Below are positions 1 to 8,400 of a DNA stretch of 64,000 bases, piece by piece; the stretch's first letter is position 1; each line of letters begins with the position of its first letter. Both the position numbers and the translations under genes were made by a program. The notes under the pieces are model-generated. The model was not told where the DNA came from and ran no database searches. It saw only the letters and a list, made by a program, of their open reading frames with translations. The DNA comes from Fibrobacter sp. (GTDB lineage Bacteria > Fibrobacterota > Fibrobacteria > Fibrobacterales > Fibrobacteraceae), in contig JAFPWY010000012.1 of NCBI GenBank assembly GCA_017412605.1, forward strand, positions 186,001 through 250,000, read 5' to 3'.

Positions 1-54
1 CGAGCAACAAATAGCAAGGCGAATGTCGCGGCAAAATGCTCGCGACCTTAAAGC

Positions 55-1437
55 TTATTTCTCCACCACGTTCCCGAGAATGTGGTGGATTTTGTTTTTG
101 CCGATTTCGGGATTTTCCAGATAGTAGAACATCTGCTCCACAAGCGCGTCGGTGTTGAAATCGTAGCTCCGGATGCGCAGCAGGTAGCTTTCGGCGGAGT
201 TGTCGAATGCGATGATGTGCGGCTGGTTCCTGTCGCCGGGCAGCGTACATTCGCCGTCTTCGGCCATTTCGATGAAGAGCCCCGCGACCTCGTCGTTGAC
301 GCAAACCCACCAATCGTCGGGTGCCCATTCGTCCCGTGCAGGAATCAACGTCTTGAGCTTTTCTTTTAGCAGCCTGCGCGAGTAGGCTTCTACGGACTGC
401 TTCGCGACGGAGGCGCGCGCAATTTGTCTGTAATCCCAGGGGCTTGCGAATTCCACGTCCACTTGGCTGTCCACTTGCAGTCCGGCCTTCTGTAGGCCCG
501 TCAGGCGGTCCTTTGACCAGGAGCTGTTGTGGTACGGCGAGAAGAAGGTGACGTTTTGGATTTTGTTGTTGGCGAGATATTTTCCCACCTCGATTCCAGG
601 CAGTTCACCGAAGGTCGAATTGAAAAATGCCCAGTGCGGCTTGTTCAGATAAAATTTCGGGATGCTGTCCACTGGCTGTTCCCACCAGACGGCGACGGGG
701 AACTTGACTCCCGCGAAAAGTTGAAGGAGGGGGAGGGGTTTCTGCACGAGCAACGTGCTCAGCAGCGCTCCGATGGCGTGCGTGTAGTCTTGCAGGCGGA
801 CAACTTGGCCGCTACGGTCAATCAGGTCGCCGCTGTTCTCGTCCATTCCCAGGAGGATGAGTTTGTACTTGCGGGCACCGGCTGTTTTATAGATAAGGCG
901 CAAAAAGTCCAGTTCACGTTCGCTTTCTGCTGTAAAACCGCCCCAGCTATTGCATCGCGTGACAAAGATGAGTTCGCTGAGTCCGTTCCCGGAATTCCCG
1001 AAGGTATCCCTGTGGTTTTGGGCGAAAAAATAACGCCTGCCATTTTGCTGGAGGATTCCTGCCTCCATTTTCTGCGCAAGGAATTTGCGGAGGAGGGGGA
1101 GGCTCGCATGATAGCGTTCTGCCATCTCTTTCAAGAGGGGCAGCGGGTCGGTCGGCTTGTATTCCCCGTGCCTCCAGTCTTCTTCGAAAAGGCGGTTGAG
1201 CTTGGCGAGGACGCTTTCCCTGGGCTTGGGGAGTTGAATCTGCGTCGGCGAACTGCCCCAGAAACAACCTTTACCGCGGATGCAGTAAATCTGTCCGTTA
1301 TCCTGAAGCTGCCGGAGGACGGCCTGTACGGTTCCGGAACTCGCCTTGAACGTGGCCATGAGCATGCGGACGCTGGGCAACGCATCGTCACGTTTGTGCG
1401 GGGACTGGATTAATGCTTGCAGGATCTTGTTGCGCAT
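55..1437 (-). CDS. GntR/LacI-like transcriptional regulator with two tandem winged-helix domains
   Basis: This is a 460-residue DNA-binding regulator, probably controlling a sugar or polysaccharide gene set. Residues about 1-60 form a GntR-type winged helix ('DALPSVRMLMATF', then 'GTVQAVLRQLQDNG' and a GKG wing). Residues about 75-145 look like a second GntR-type wing ('GEYKPTDPLPLLKEMAERY', 'LLRKFLAQKMEAGIL'). The remainder resembles the periplasmic-binding-protein fold of LacI-type effector domains ('LIFVTRCNSW', 'VCVNDEVAGLFIEM', 'IIAFDNS'). The effector is unknown and no target operon is adjacent. It lies 24 bp downstream of the gene at 1462-2277 on the same strand, so the two may be cotranscribed. 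The family call is firm; the doubled wHTH is my reading of the residues. Confidence 0.85.
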   Translation of the reverse strand: MRNKILQALIQSPHKRDDALPSVRMLMATFKASSGTVQAVLRQLQDNGQIYCIRGKGCFWGSSPTQIQLPKPRESVLAKLNRLFEEDWRHGEYKPTDPLPLLKEMAERYHASLPLLRKFLAQKMEAGILQQNGRRYFFAQNHRDTFGNSGNGLSELIFVTRCNSWGGFTAESERELDFLRLIYKTAGARKYKLILLGMDENSGDLIDRSGQVVRLQDYTHAIGALLSTLLVQKPLPLLQLFAGVKFPVAVWWEQPVDSIPKFYLNKPHWAFFNSTFGELPGIEVGKYLANNKIQNVTFFSPYHNSSWSKDRLTGLQKAGLQVDSQVDVEFASPWDYRQIARASVAKQSVEAYSRRLLKEKLKTLIPARDEWAPDDWWVCVNDEVAGLFIEMAEDGECTLPGDRNQPHIIAFDNSAESYLLRIRSYDFNTDALVEQMFYYLENPEIGKNKIHHILGNVVEK

Positions 1438-1461
1438 AGGCTCGGCACGGGAATCGGTGGA

Positions 1462-2277
1462 TTAGCGGTATTGTGCGCTCCAACGGCGCTTGAAACGCGG
1501 TTCGTCAAGAACCTTGGCCCAGATGAATCCCTTGCGTACGTCGGCGATGTTTTTCGTCGAAACGGCGGGGGCGCGGGATGGTTGCGTAACGTTTTCGGAT
1601 TCAGCGGCTGCAAGCGAAGCTAGATCCGTGCCGGCGGCTTCGCGGGCGGATTTGGCACGGCCTTCGAGTTCGTTCAGCTTGCGCTGGCGTTCCAACTCCA
1701 GGCGGCGCGCTTCTTCGCGCTCATCGCGCAAAGCCTGCTCGCGTTCCGCTTCGGCATCTTGTTCTTCTTGACGATGGGCTCGATTTAGGAGATTGTCCAG
1801 TTCGTCCATGTCGTGTACGAGCACGTCGCAGTCGCCTTCGCCCATGTCGTGGCCTACGATGCGGTGGGCTTGCAGCGCCATGAGCATTTCGGCGGCCGTA
1901 TTTTCGTCGACCTCGAATTCATCCATAAGGAATTCCAGATTGACTATATCGACACCGATAACGACTTCGGCAACATCGCGCAGCGTGATTGGTTTGTTCG
2001 GGTCACGACGCTTTTCCACAGGGGGAACGGGCGGCTCGATGTTGCCCTGAGCGGCCTGCCGCTGCGCTTCCTCAAATTGACGAATCAGGTCCTGCAAGGA
2101 ACGCGGCGCATGCGGGGCTTCTTCGGTCCCGTATTCATCGCTTTCCTGGTCGTCTTCAATATCTTCATGCCGGCTTACGGTCGGCGGAATCTGTTGCTGC
2201 TTCCGCCGGTTCGCCGCAACCTTCTTGATGACGACATCGAGAAGCCAGATGCCTATGAGTATGAGTAGTCCTTCCAT
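1462..2277 (-). CDS. Membrane-anchored coiled-coil protein of unknown function
   Basis: This 271-residue protein starts with one hydrophobic segment (residues about 3-17, 'GLLILIGIWLLDVVI') followed by a basic stretch, which predicts an N-terminal membrane anchor with a cytoplasmic body. The middle is acidic. Residues about 165-215 are very rich in Glu, Arg, Ala and Leu ('REQALRDEREEARRLELERQ') and predict a coiled coil. Residues about 90-135 ('ITLRDVAEVVIGVDIVNLEFL') look globular. I do not recognise a named family. It precedes the regulator at 55-1437 by 24 bp in the direction of transcription. The codon pattern and the clean membrane segment support a real gene. Confidence 0.75.
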   Translation of the reverse strand: MEGLLILIGIWLLDVVIKKVAANRRKQQQIPPTVSRHEDIEDDQESDEYGTEEAPHAPRSLQDLIRQFEEAQRQAAQGNIEPPVPPVEKRRDPNKPITLRDVAEVVIGVDIVNLEFLMDEFEVDENTAAEMLMALQAHRIVGHDMGEGDCDVLVHDMDELDNLLNRAHRQEEQDAEAEREQALRDEREEARRLELERQRKLNELEGRAKSAREAAGTDLASLAAAESENVTQPSRAPAVSTKNIADVRKGFIWAKVLDEPRFKRRWSAQYR

Positions 2278-2306
2278 AAGCAGTGAGCTATGAGCCTTGA
2301 GGGGTG
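2278..2306. repeat. Border repeat of the GAGCTATGAG family (downstream copy)
   Basis: Short iterated sequence with 'gtgagctatgagc' and 'gaggggtgag' directly behind the four-helix-bundle gene. The gene's stop codon (2288-2290) and last codons lie inside it. It matches the longer array at 2650-2730 and similar arrays at 25846-25975 and 60690-60735. Confidence 0.6.
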
Positions 2307-2653
2307 AGTTTGTTAGCGAATGCGAACATCATTTTTCGAATTTCAATGACATTGTTATTAAGTGCTCGCCAAGTATTTTCGTTTATGTATTTCAAATCCT
2401 TGGCAAGAAAAAGTTGGTATTCTACTTCAGACGATGAGCCGATGGCTATTTGAATGAAATGAGCTAAATCTTTCTTTGATTTTCTGCCACATCCTTCAGC
2501 AATATTTATTGGAATAGATGAAACAGCACGCCTTAATTGCGACGTCAAAGCAAAAAGTTCTGTGTTGGGAAATTGTTTCGCTGTAATTTCATAAATAGAC
2601 AAAGTCAAAGAATGACTTTTCTTCCAGATTTCTAGCGAATGAAAATCTCTCAT
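2288..2653 (-). CDS. Four helix bundle protein (S23 / 23S rRNA intervening-sequence protein family)
   Basis: This roughly 121-residue protein belongs to the four-helix-bundle family first seen encoded in 23S rRNA intervening sequences, now known from many free-standing loci; its biochemical role is not established. Diagnostic residues are the N-terminal 'DFHSLEIWKKSHSLTLSIYEIT', the 'LTSQLRRAVSSIPINIAEG' core with 'GCGRKSKKD', and 'ALGSSSEVEYQL'-like 'IGSSSEVEYQLFLAKDL'. An ATG at 2674 would add seven residues encoded by the flanking repeat; I prefer 2653 because family members start with M-x-D/N-F. The gene is AT-richer than its neighbours and is bracketed on both sides by the same repeat, which suggests it arrived or is maintained as a small module. 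Confidence 0.85.
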   Translation of the reverse strand: MRDFHSLEIWKKSHSLTLSIYEITAKQFPNTELFALTSQLRRAVSSIPINIAEGCGRKSKKDLAHFIQIAIGSSSEVEYQLFLAKDLKYINENTWRALNNNVIEIRKMMFAFANKLTPQGS

Positions 2654-2732
2654 ACCTCGAACCTCATTGCTCATAGCTCGAACCTCGAGCCTCGAATCTC
2701 ATTGCTCATAGCTCACCGCTCATTGCTGTAAT
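2650..2732. repeat. Iterated GCTCATAGCTC / CCTCGAACCTC array
   Basis: Low-complexity array made of 7-12 bp words such as 'gctcatagctc', 'cctcgaacctc' and 'tctcattgctcatag', each repeated with small changes. It lies between floA and the four-helix-bundle gene and overlaps the latter's possible start. Comparable arrays are at 25846-25975 and 60690-60735, with a related array at 36600-36655. Confidence 0.7.
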
Positions 2733-3704
2733 CTACTTCGCCTCCGGAGCAGCTCCGATTTCCTTGCGCATCTGTGTGTCGGCTTCGATGTTCTTCAAGT
2801 TATAGTAGTCCATCACGCCGAGCTTGCCGTCGCGCAGTGCTGTGGCCATGGCCATCGGGATCTGGGCTTCGGCTTCCACAAGCTTGGCCTTCATTTCCAT
2901 GACCTTCGCCTTCATTTCCTGTTCGGCAGCGTATGCCATGGCACGGCGCTCTTCAGCCTTGGCCTGGGCAATTTTCTTGTCGGCTTCGGCACGGTCGGTT
3001 TCGAGGATAGCGCCAATGTTCTGGCCCACGTCCACGTCGGCGATGTCGATGGAGAGAATTTCGAAGGCGGTTCCGGCATCGAGACCGGAGGCGAGCACCT
3101 TCTTGGAAATCATGTTCGGGTTCTCGAGCACGTCCTTGTGGCTCTTGGCAGAACCGATGGAAGAAACGATGCCTTCACCCACGCGGGCAATCACGGTGTC
3201 TTCGCCGGCGCCACCGACCAACTTCTGGATGCTCGCGCGCACGGTAATACGGGTCACGGCATGGAGCTGGATACCGTCGAGGGCCACGGCGGAAACCTTC
3301 GGGGTCGTGATGACCTTCGGATTCACGGACATCTGCACTGCCTCGAGCACGTTACGGCCGGCGAGGTCGATGGCGGCAGCTTCCTTGAAGTCGAGCTTGA
3401 TGTTCGCCTTGTTCGCGGCGATGAGGGCCTGGATTACGCGGAGCACGTTACCACGGCTAAGGTAGTGGGCTTCGAGCAGGTTCGTGTCAACGGGGAGGCC
3501 AGCCTTGCAGCTCAAAATGCGGGCTTCGACAATCACCTGTGGCGGCACCTTACGCAGACGCATACCGATGAGCTGGAATATGCTCACGTTCGCCCTGGAG
3601 AACAAGGCCTGGAGCCAGAGGCTGAAGAACTTGCCGATGAAGGCGAGCAGGATAATGACGGCAATCGCCGCGATGACAATTCCAACGATTAAAAGAGTAT
3701 CCAT
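2733..3704 (-). CDS. floA: Flotillin-like protein FloA
   Basis: This 323-residue protein matches the bacterial flotillin-like FloA/YqfA family, membrane-associated scaffolds that form foci in functional membrane microdomains. It has one N-terminal membrane hairpin or helix (residues about 4-30), then '[19 protein letters not shown]', an SPFH-like core with '[21 protein letters not shown]' and '[16 protein letters not shown]', and the family-typical '[14 protein letters not shown]'. An Ala/Glu/Lys-rich helical region follows ('[22 protein letters not shown]'). Length is normal. It follows the nfeD-type gene by 22 bp, the classic partner arrangement, with an RBS 'ggagat' before the ATG. Confidence 0.95.
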   Translation of the reverse strand: MDTLLIVGIVIAAIAVIILLAFIGKFFSLWLQALFSRANVSIFQLIGMRLRKVPPQVIVEARILSCKAGLPVDTNLLEAHYLSRGNVLRVIQALIAANKANIKLDFKEAAAIDLAGRNVLEAVQMSVNPKVITTPKVSAVALDGIQLHAVTRITVRASIQKLVGGAGEDTVIARVGEGIVSSIGSAKSHKDVLENPNMISKKVLASGLDAGTAFEILSIDIADVDVGQNIGAILETDRAEADKKIAQAKAEERRAMAYAAEQEMKAKVMEMKAKLVEAEAQIPMAMATALRDGKLGVMDYYNLKNIEADTQMRKEIGAAPEAK

Positions 3705-3726
3705 TGTTTATCTCCGTTTTTTGTTT

Positions 3727-5268
3727 TTAAACGCTTGTGTCTAGAACCACCCAGATGTGGCCTTCCTGTACGGCTTCAACTTTTATGCGGGAACCCGCTT
3801 CGATAATCTCGCCGTGCGTCTGAACGTCGAATAGCTTGGTTGAGCCGTCGGCCAGAGTAAAGCTTGCTTGGCCTACCGGGCGCAGGAAAGTCTTGGCGAC
3901 ACCGACATCGCCGACATTCACTTCTTGCACGGCTTCGGTGGGGGATGCTGCCGTTTCCAAGTCGGTCTTGAGCATGGGCGTCCAGCCTTCGGGCAAAAGC
4001 GGAATCAGGTACTTGCTTGCGGCAATCGGGAATACAAGCGCAACGCCTGCACAGCATAGCATATAAAGTAATCCAAACAGCCACGGGGTCGCGTCGAAGG
4101 TTGTCTCGATGGTCTCGGGGATGTATTCGGGCATTTCGGAGGGCGAGAACGAGAGCGCGAGGGCGAGTATCATGCACGCAATGCCTCCGACGCCAAAGAG
4201 GAACGTTCCCGGCATCACAAAGATTTCGACGAGGAACAGCGCCACGCCAGCCACGAGCAAGATGGCGGGAATGTAGCCATCGAGCTGTGGGGCGAACTGC
4301 CCGAGGAATACGATGCCGATAAGGATGATGCCGATGATGCCGAACAGTCCGAATCCGGGTGTCTTGAATTCAATGTAGAGCGCACCGAACCCGAGAATGA
4401 GCAAGATTCCAGAGATGGCGGCGATGGCGGCGGCGATGTCTTCGCCGAGAGTCGTTTCGACTTCGCTACGCCTTTCGATGGCGAGTGCGGTCTCGAAGTC
4501 GGCCCTGTCCTTGAACGTACCCTTCGAGAAGCCGAGTTCTTCGGCTTCCTTGTCGGTCATCGTTAAAAGTTCGCCTTCCTTCACGAGAATTTTGGGCGCG
4601 CCCCAGAATTCCTTATCGGCCTTGTCGAGGACTTCGTATTTTTCGCCCTCGATGATAAGCACGGTGTCGCGTTCCGTCTTCTTGCCCTTGTCGAGCTTGG
4701 CCTTGAGTTCCAGGATTTCAAGTTCCGGAGTCACGAACGATGAGCTCAGCAGTTCGGGGTAACCGTTCCGCTGGGCGAGGTTCCTGAACTTCGCCCGGAG
4801 CGGGGACTGGATCTTTTCGCCGACGATTTGCGGGGTGCCGTCGCCGCCTTGCACGATGGGCGCACAGTCACCGATAGTCGTGGCTTCGAGCATGTAGAGA
4901 CGCTTGCAGGCGAGCGCGATAAGGCTCCCCGCACTGATGGCTTTTTTCTTGACGAGAGCGATGGTCTCGGGGCCCTTGATTGCCATGATGGTGTCTACAA
5001 TGTCGAATGCAGCGTCGAGTCTGCCACCGAAGGTGTTGATTTCGAATACGATGTAGTCGGGGTTTTCCTTGAGCGCGTCGTCGATGGCGCGGGCGCAGAA
5101 ATCAAACATCGACGGTTCCACGTCGCCTTCGAGCTTGATCCACACAGCGTGCTTCTTTGCTAGGGAGTCCGTAATGGAGGTGTCGGTGGGCGCAATTTGC
5201 GTGGAATCGGCGAATGCGAGGGCTGCGCCGATGGCCAAAAGGGTAAAAAGCCTTGCGAATATCTTCAT
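3727..5268 (-). CDS. NfeD-family membrane-bound ClpP-like serine protease
   Basis: This 513-residue NfeD1b-type protein is expected to cleave membrane-associated substrates next to FloA. It has a signal peptide (residues 1-20), then a ClpP/SDH-like domain (about 40-235) with 'FEINTFGGRLDAAFDIVDTI' and 'KAISAGSLIALAC'. Ser-112 (or Ser-115) and Lys-160 are the likely nucleophile and general base by analogy with the archaeal stomatin-operon protease PH1510. Residues about 275-440 hold five or six hydrophobic helices, and about 455-513 form the C-terminal NfeD OB-fold ('GDVGVAKTFLRPVGQASF'). It is the first gene of the nfeD-floA operon and is divergent from the histidine kinase. The catalytic assignment is inference. 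Confidence 0.92.
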   Translation of the reverse strand: MKIFARLFTLLAIGAALAFADSTQIAPTDTSITDSLAKKHAVWIKLEGDVEPSMFDFCARAIDDALKENPDYIVFEINTFGGRLDAAFDIVDTIMAIKGPETIALVKKKAISAGSLIALACKRLYMLEATTIGDCAPIVQGGDGTPQIVGEKIQSPLRAKFRNLAQRNGYPELLSSSFVTPELEILELKAKLDKGKKTERDTVLIIEGEKYEVLDKADKEFWGAPKILVKEGELLTMTDKEAEELGFSKGTFKDRADFETALAIERRSEVETTLGEDIAAAIAAISGILLILGFGALYIEFKTPGFGLFGIIGIILIGIVFLGQFAPQLDGYIPAILLVAGVALFLVEIFVMPGTFLFGVGGIACMILALALSFSPSEMPEYIPETIETTFDATPWLFGLLYMLCCAGVALVFPIAASKYLIPLLPEGWTPMLKTDLETAASPTEAVQEVNVGDVGVAKTFLRPVGQASFTLADGSTKLFDVQTHGEIIEAGSRIKVEAVQEGHIWVVLDTSV

Positions 5269-5465
5269 GCTACCAATGTATAAAGTTTTTTCGGCAAAGA
5301 AATGGAGCCTAAATCTTTTTGTCGGGAAAACGGGATGATTACTTTTTCTTTACTTTTGGGGCGCAAAAATCCCCAAAATGCCAAAATCTTAAAGAATTTG
5401 TAATATCTTATTTACAGAATAAGACTATATTTACCATAGTAGAGTCTGCATCGAGTGAGAACTGT

Positions 5466-8400
5466 ATGAAGAGTAAAATTTTCAGTTTCAATGCTATTAT
5501 AACGATCGTGTTAATCGCGTTCCTTTTTGGCGTGACTGAAATTGGCTTTTTCTACATATCCAATAGGGTGACGGCCGACTGCTGGGAGAACCTGCACCAG
5601 ATTGGCAGGAACGCAGACTCTCGCCTTGTTTTCGTCTCGCGTTCCCAGATGGGCGCTCTCATCAACATCACTGATCTCTTTACCTCGGTGGAGACGTTTG
5701 ATAATCCCGAGGTCGTGAAGTATATCCAGGAAGTAAGAGTTGGCCCGCTTCAGGCCCCTGTCCGCGTGTACCGCCGCAACGGCTACTACATTTATGAAAA
5801 AGGGAGTGGCACGAACCCCAAGGTCGTTGGCCTGCTCAACAAGTATTTCTCTCCGTCGCCCTACATCACTCCGGTCCACGAGGACGTGTTCAGGCCTGGA
5901 GTCATGGTTGCCGAACAGTTTTTCCCGATACGCCACAAGGGCGAGATCGTGGGTGTGTTGGCCGCAGTGATCGATCTGCATGTTCTGCCCGGGTTCTTTG
6001 CCCAGTCCAACGTGAACAGTAACGGTCTGGATCTGCTAATCCTCGACCGCCGCGATAGTCTTCTCTTTGTCGACACCTTCCACAAGAAGATGTCCAAGAT
6101 TTCGGATTATTCGTCCAGAAAGACCAAGAGCGGTTATTCATACGACAAGTGGATATCGGATGTCATGGCCAAGCGCGTTTCCGACTTCGTTTTCACGCGC
6201 GAAAATGGCGAGGTGATTTTCTTGACAGCCATGCCATCTCTTGTCGAGAACTGGACCATGCTCGTCGCCATTACCGAGGATGTCGCCCTGGCGAAGGCGA
6301 TGCTTGTTCGCAAGACGTTTATTATCATTTCGGTGATAGAACTCCTGGCGCTGATTTTGTACTTGTTCTGGATGGTCCGCGACATCAAGAAGCGCCTGGA
6401 ATCCGAGAACCGCGAATATTCCGACATTCTCTCGACCTTGAGTGGCAGTTTTGACGATCTGTTCTACGTCAACCTGAAGGATGACTCCTTCATCGAGTTC
6501 GTCTCGCACAAGAAGTTCCTAAAGCTGGAGGTGAGACCCGGCAAGGAAAATTTCTTCACCTGGGCCAAGTCGAAAATTCAGGAATATTGCTACTTCGAGG
6601 ACCAGGAACTTGTCCAGGATTTCTTGATCAAGTCCCGTTTTGCGGATGGCTTGAATCCGGGCGATTCGCTGTCTGTGGAGTTTAGGCTGGATGACCAGCA
6701 CGGCAAGAACCGCTATTACAGGATGAGAGCGCACAAGGCGGTTAGCGCTTACGACCATGTGATTTTCACTATCGAGAACGTGGACGAGGAAATCCGCAGG
6801 TCCGACAAGCAGCGTCAGGATCTTGAACGCCGCAACCGCATGATCGCTTCGCTTGCCGCGGACTTTGACTGCGTTCAGTATGTCGAGTTGCAGGAGACGA
6901 AATTCGACGATGTTGCCGAGACGTATCGTGAAAGCGAGAGCCTCTCTCGCGTCATTCCTGGCTGGGCTGCCGAAAAGAGCTTCATGGTCAAGCTTGACCT
7001 CCTGCTTACTTATTTTGTCTGCGATAACGACCGCGAAGCGTTCCTGGCGCAGACGCGCCGCGAGGTTATCCTTGCCAATCTCAAAAAGCAGTCTACGTAT
7101 TACGTGAACTTCAAGGCCGTCATGAACGGCAAGGAACTGTTCTACCAGCTCAAGTTCATTGCCGACAGGGTGGGAACCGAGAAGGTGAAGGGCTTTGTCA
7201 TCGGCTTGCACAGCGTGGACGAGGAAATCAAGCAGCAGCTTGAAATCCAGGAAAAGCTGAAACGCAACCTGGAAATCATCGATATCCTTTCTGAAGATTA
7301 CACGGCCCTGTATTACATGAACTTCAAGACGCTCAAGACGGGCGTGCTTTCTCTGGACGACGACAACCACTCCGAGATCCGCGACTTTATTTCGCAGAAC
7401 GGAGACCTGATGGATACCTTCAAGCAGTTTGTCGCCGAACTGGTGCATCCTGACGATCGCAGCCTGCTTGAACCTTACAAGGACATGGATTACATTCGTG
7501 AAAGCCTTGCTCACCAGAAGCGTATCAATGTCGACTTTAGGCGCAACTATTCCGGCGTTTACATGTACACGCGAATGACGATTGCGAAGGCCGAGGCTGT
7601 GGACGAAGAGCCGGAATTGGTGGCTGTCGGCTTTATCGAAATCGATGAGCAGTACAGGGCCGAAGCGGAACGCCAGGAAAACATCCGCCGCATCATGACT
7701 CTTTCCGACGAGTTCGATTCCATTTACGACGTGAATCTCGACAACGGTACATACAGGGTCTCGACAAAGAACGGTCTGCATTCTGACGAAATCAAGGGCT
7801 ACCAGGCCATGAATTCGGACTTCTTCCAGCTGAACGCCAACAGCATTCCGATGGTCATCTACAAGGACGACCGCGAGATGATGAGCACGAGCATGACGAA
7901 GCAGTACATGCTCGACCGCCTCGAGAAGGAAATGTCGTACTTCATTGACTACCGCTGCGTCATTGACGAAAAGATTCTCTGGTACAGGATGAAGGTGACG
8001 CGTTCGGGCAACTGGATGAACGAACGCCGCATGCTCGTGGGTGTGTTCAACAACGACGAGAACCACCGCAAGGAAAAGGCTCAGCAGGAGGCCCTGGAAC
8101 AGGCCCTGCAGATGGCCAAGTCCGCATCCCGTGCGAAGACGACGTTCCTCAACAACATGAGCCATGATATTCGTACGCCGATGAACGCCATTATCGGGTA
8201 TACGAGGCTTGCCAAGGCGCATATGGACAACAAGGACCAGATCAAGGATTATCTGGGCAAGATTGCGCAGTCCTCCGACCATCTGTTGTCCCTTATAAAC
8301 GATGTGCTGGACATGAGCCGAATCGAGTCGGGCAAGATGAACCTGAACGAGAAGTCGGAAAACCTCTCGAACATCATCCACATGCTCAAGGATATCGTGC

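Noticed and set aside
2278-2732. CRISPR array reading of the repeat words around the four-helix-bundle gene
   Set aside because: Repeat words are 7-12 bp, irregular, without unique spacers of constant length, and no cas genes are in the window.
6519-8381. A 620-residue open frame antisense to the histidine kinase
   Set aside because: Shadow frame created by codon bias in the kinase gene; no family pattern.
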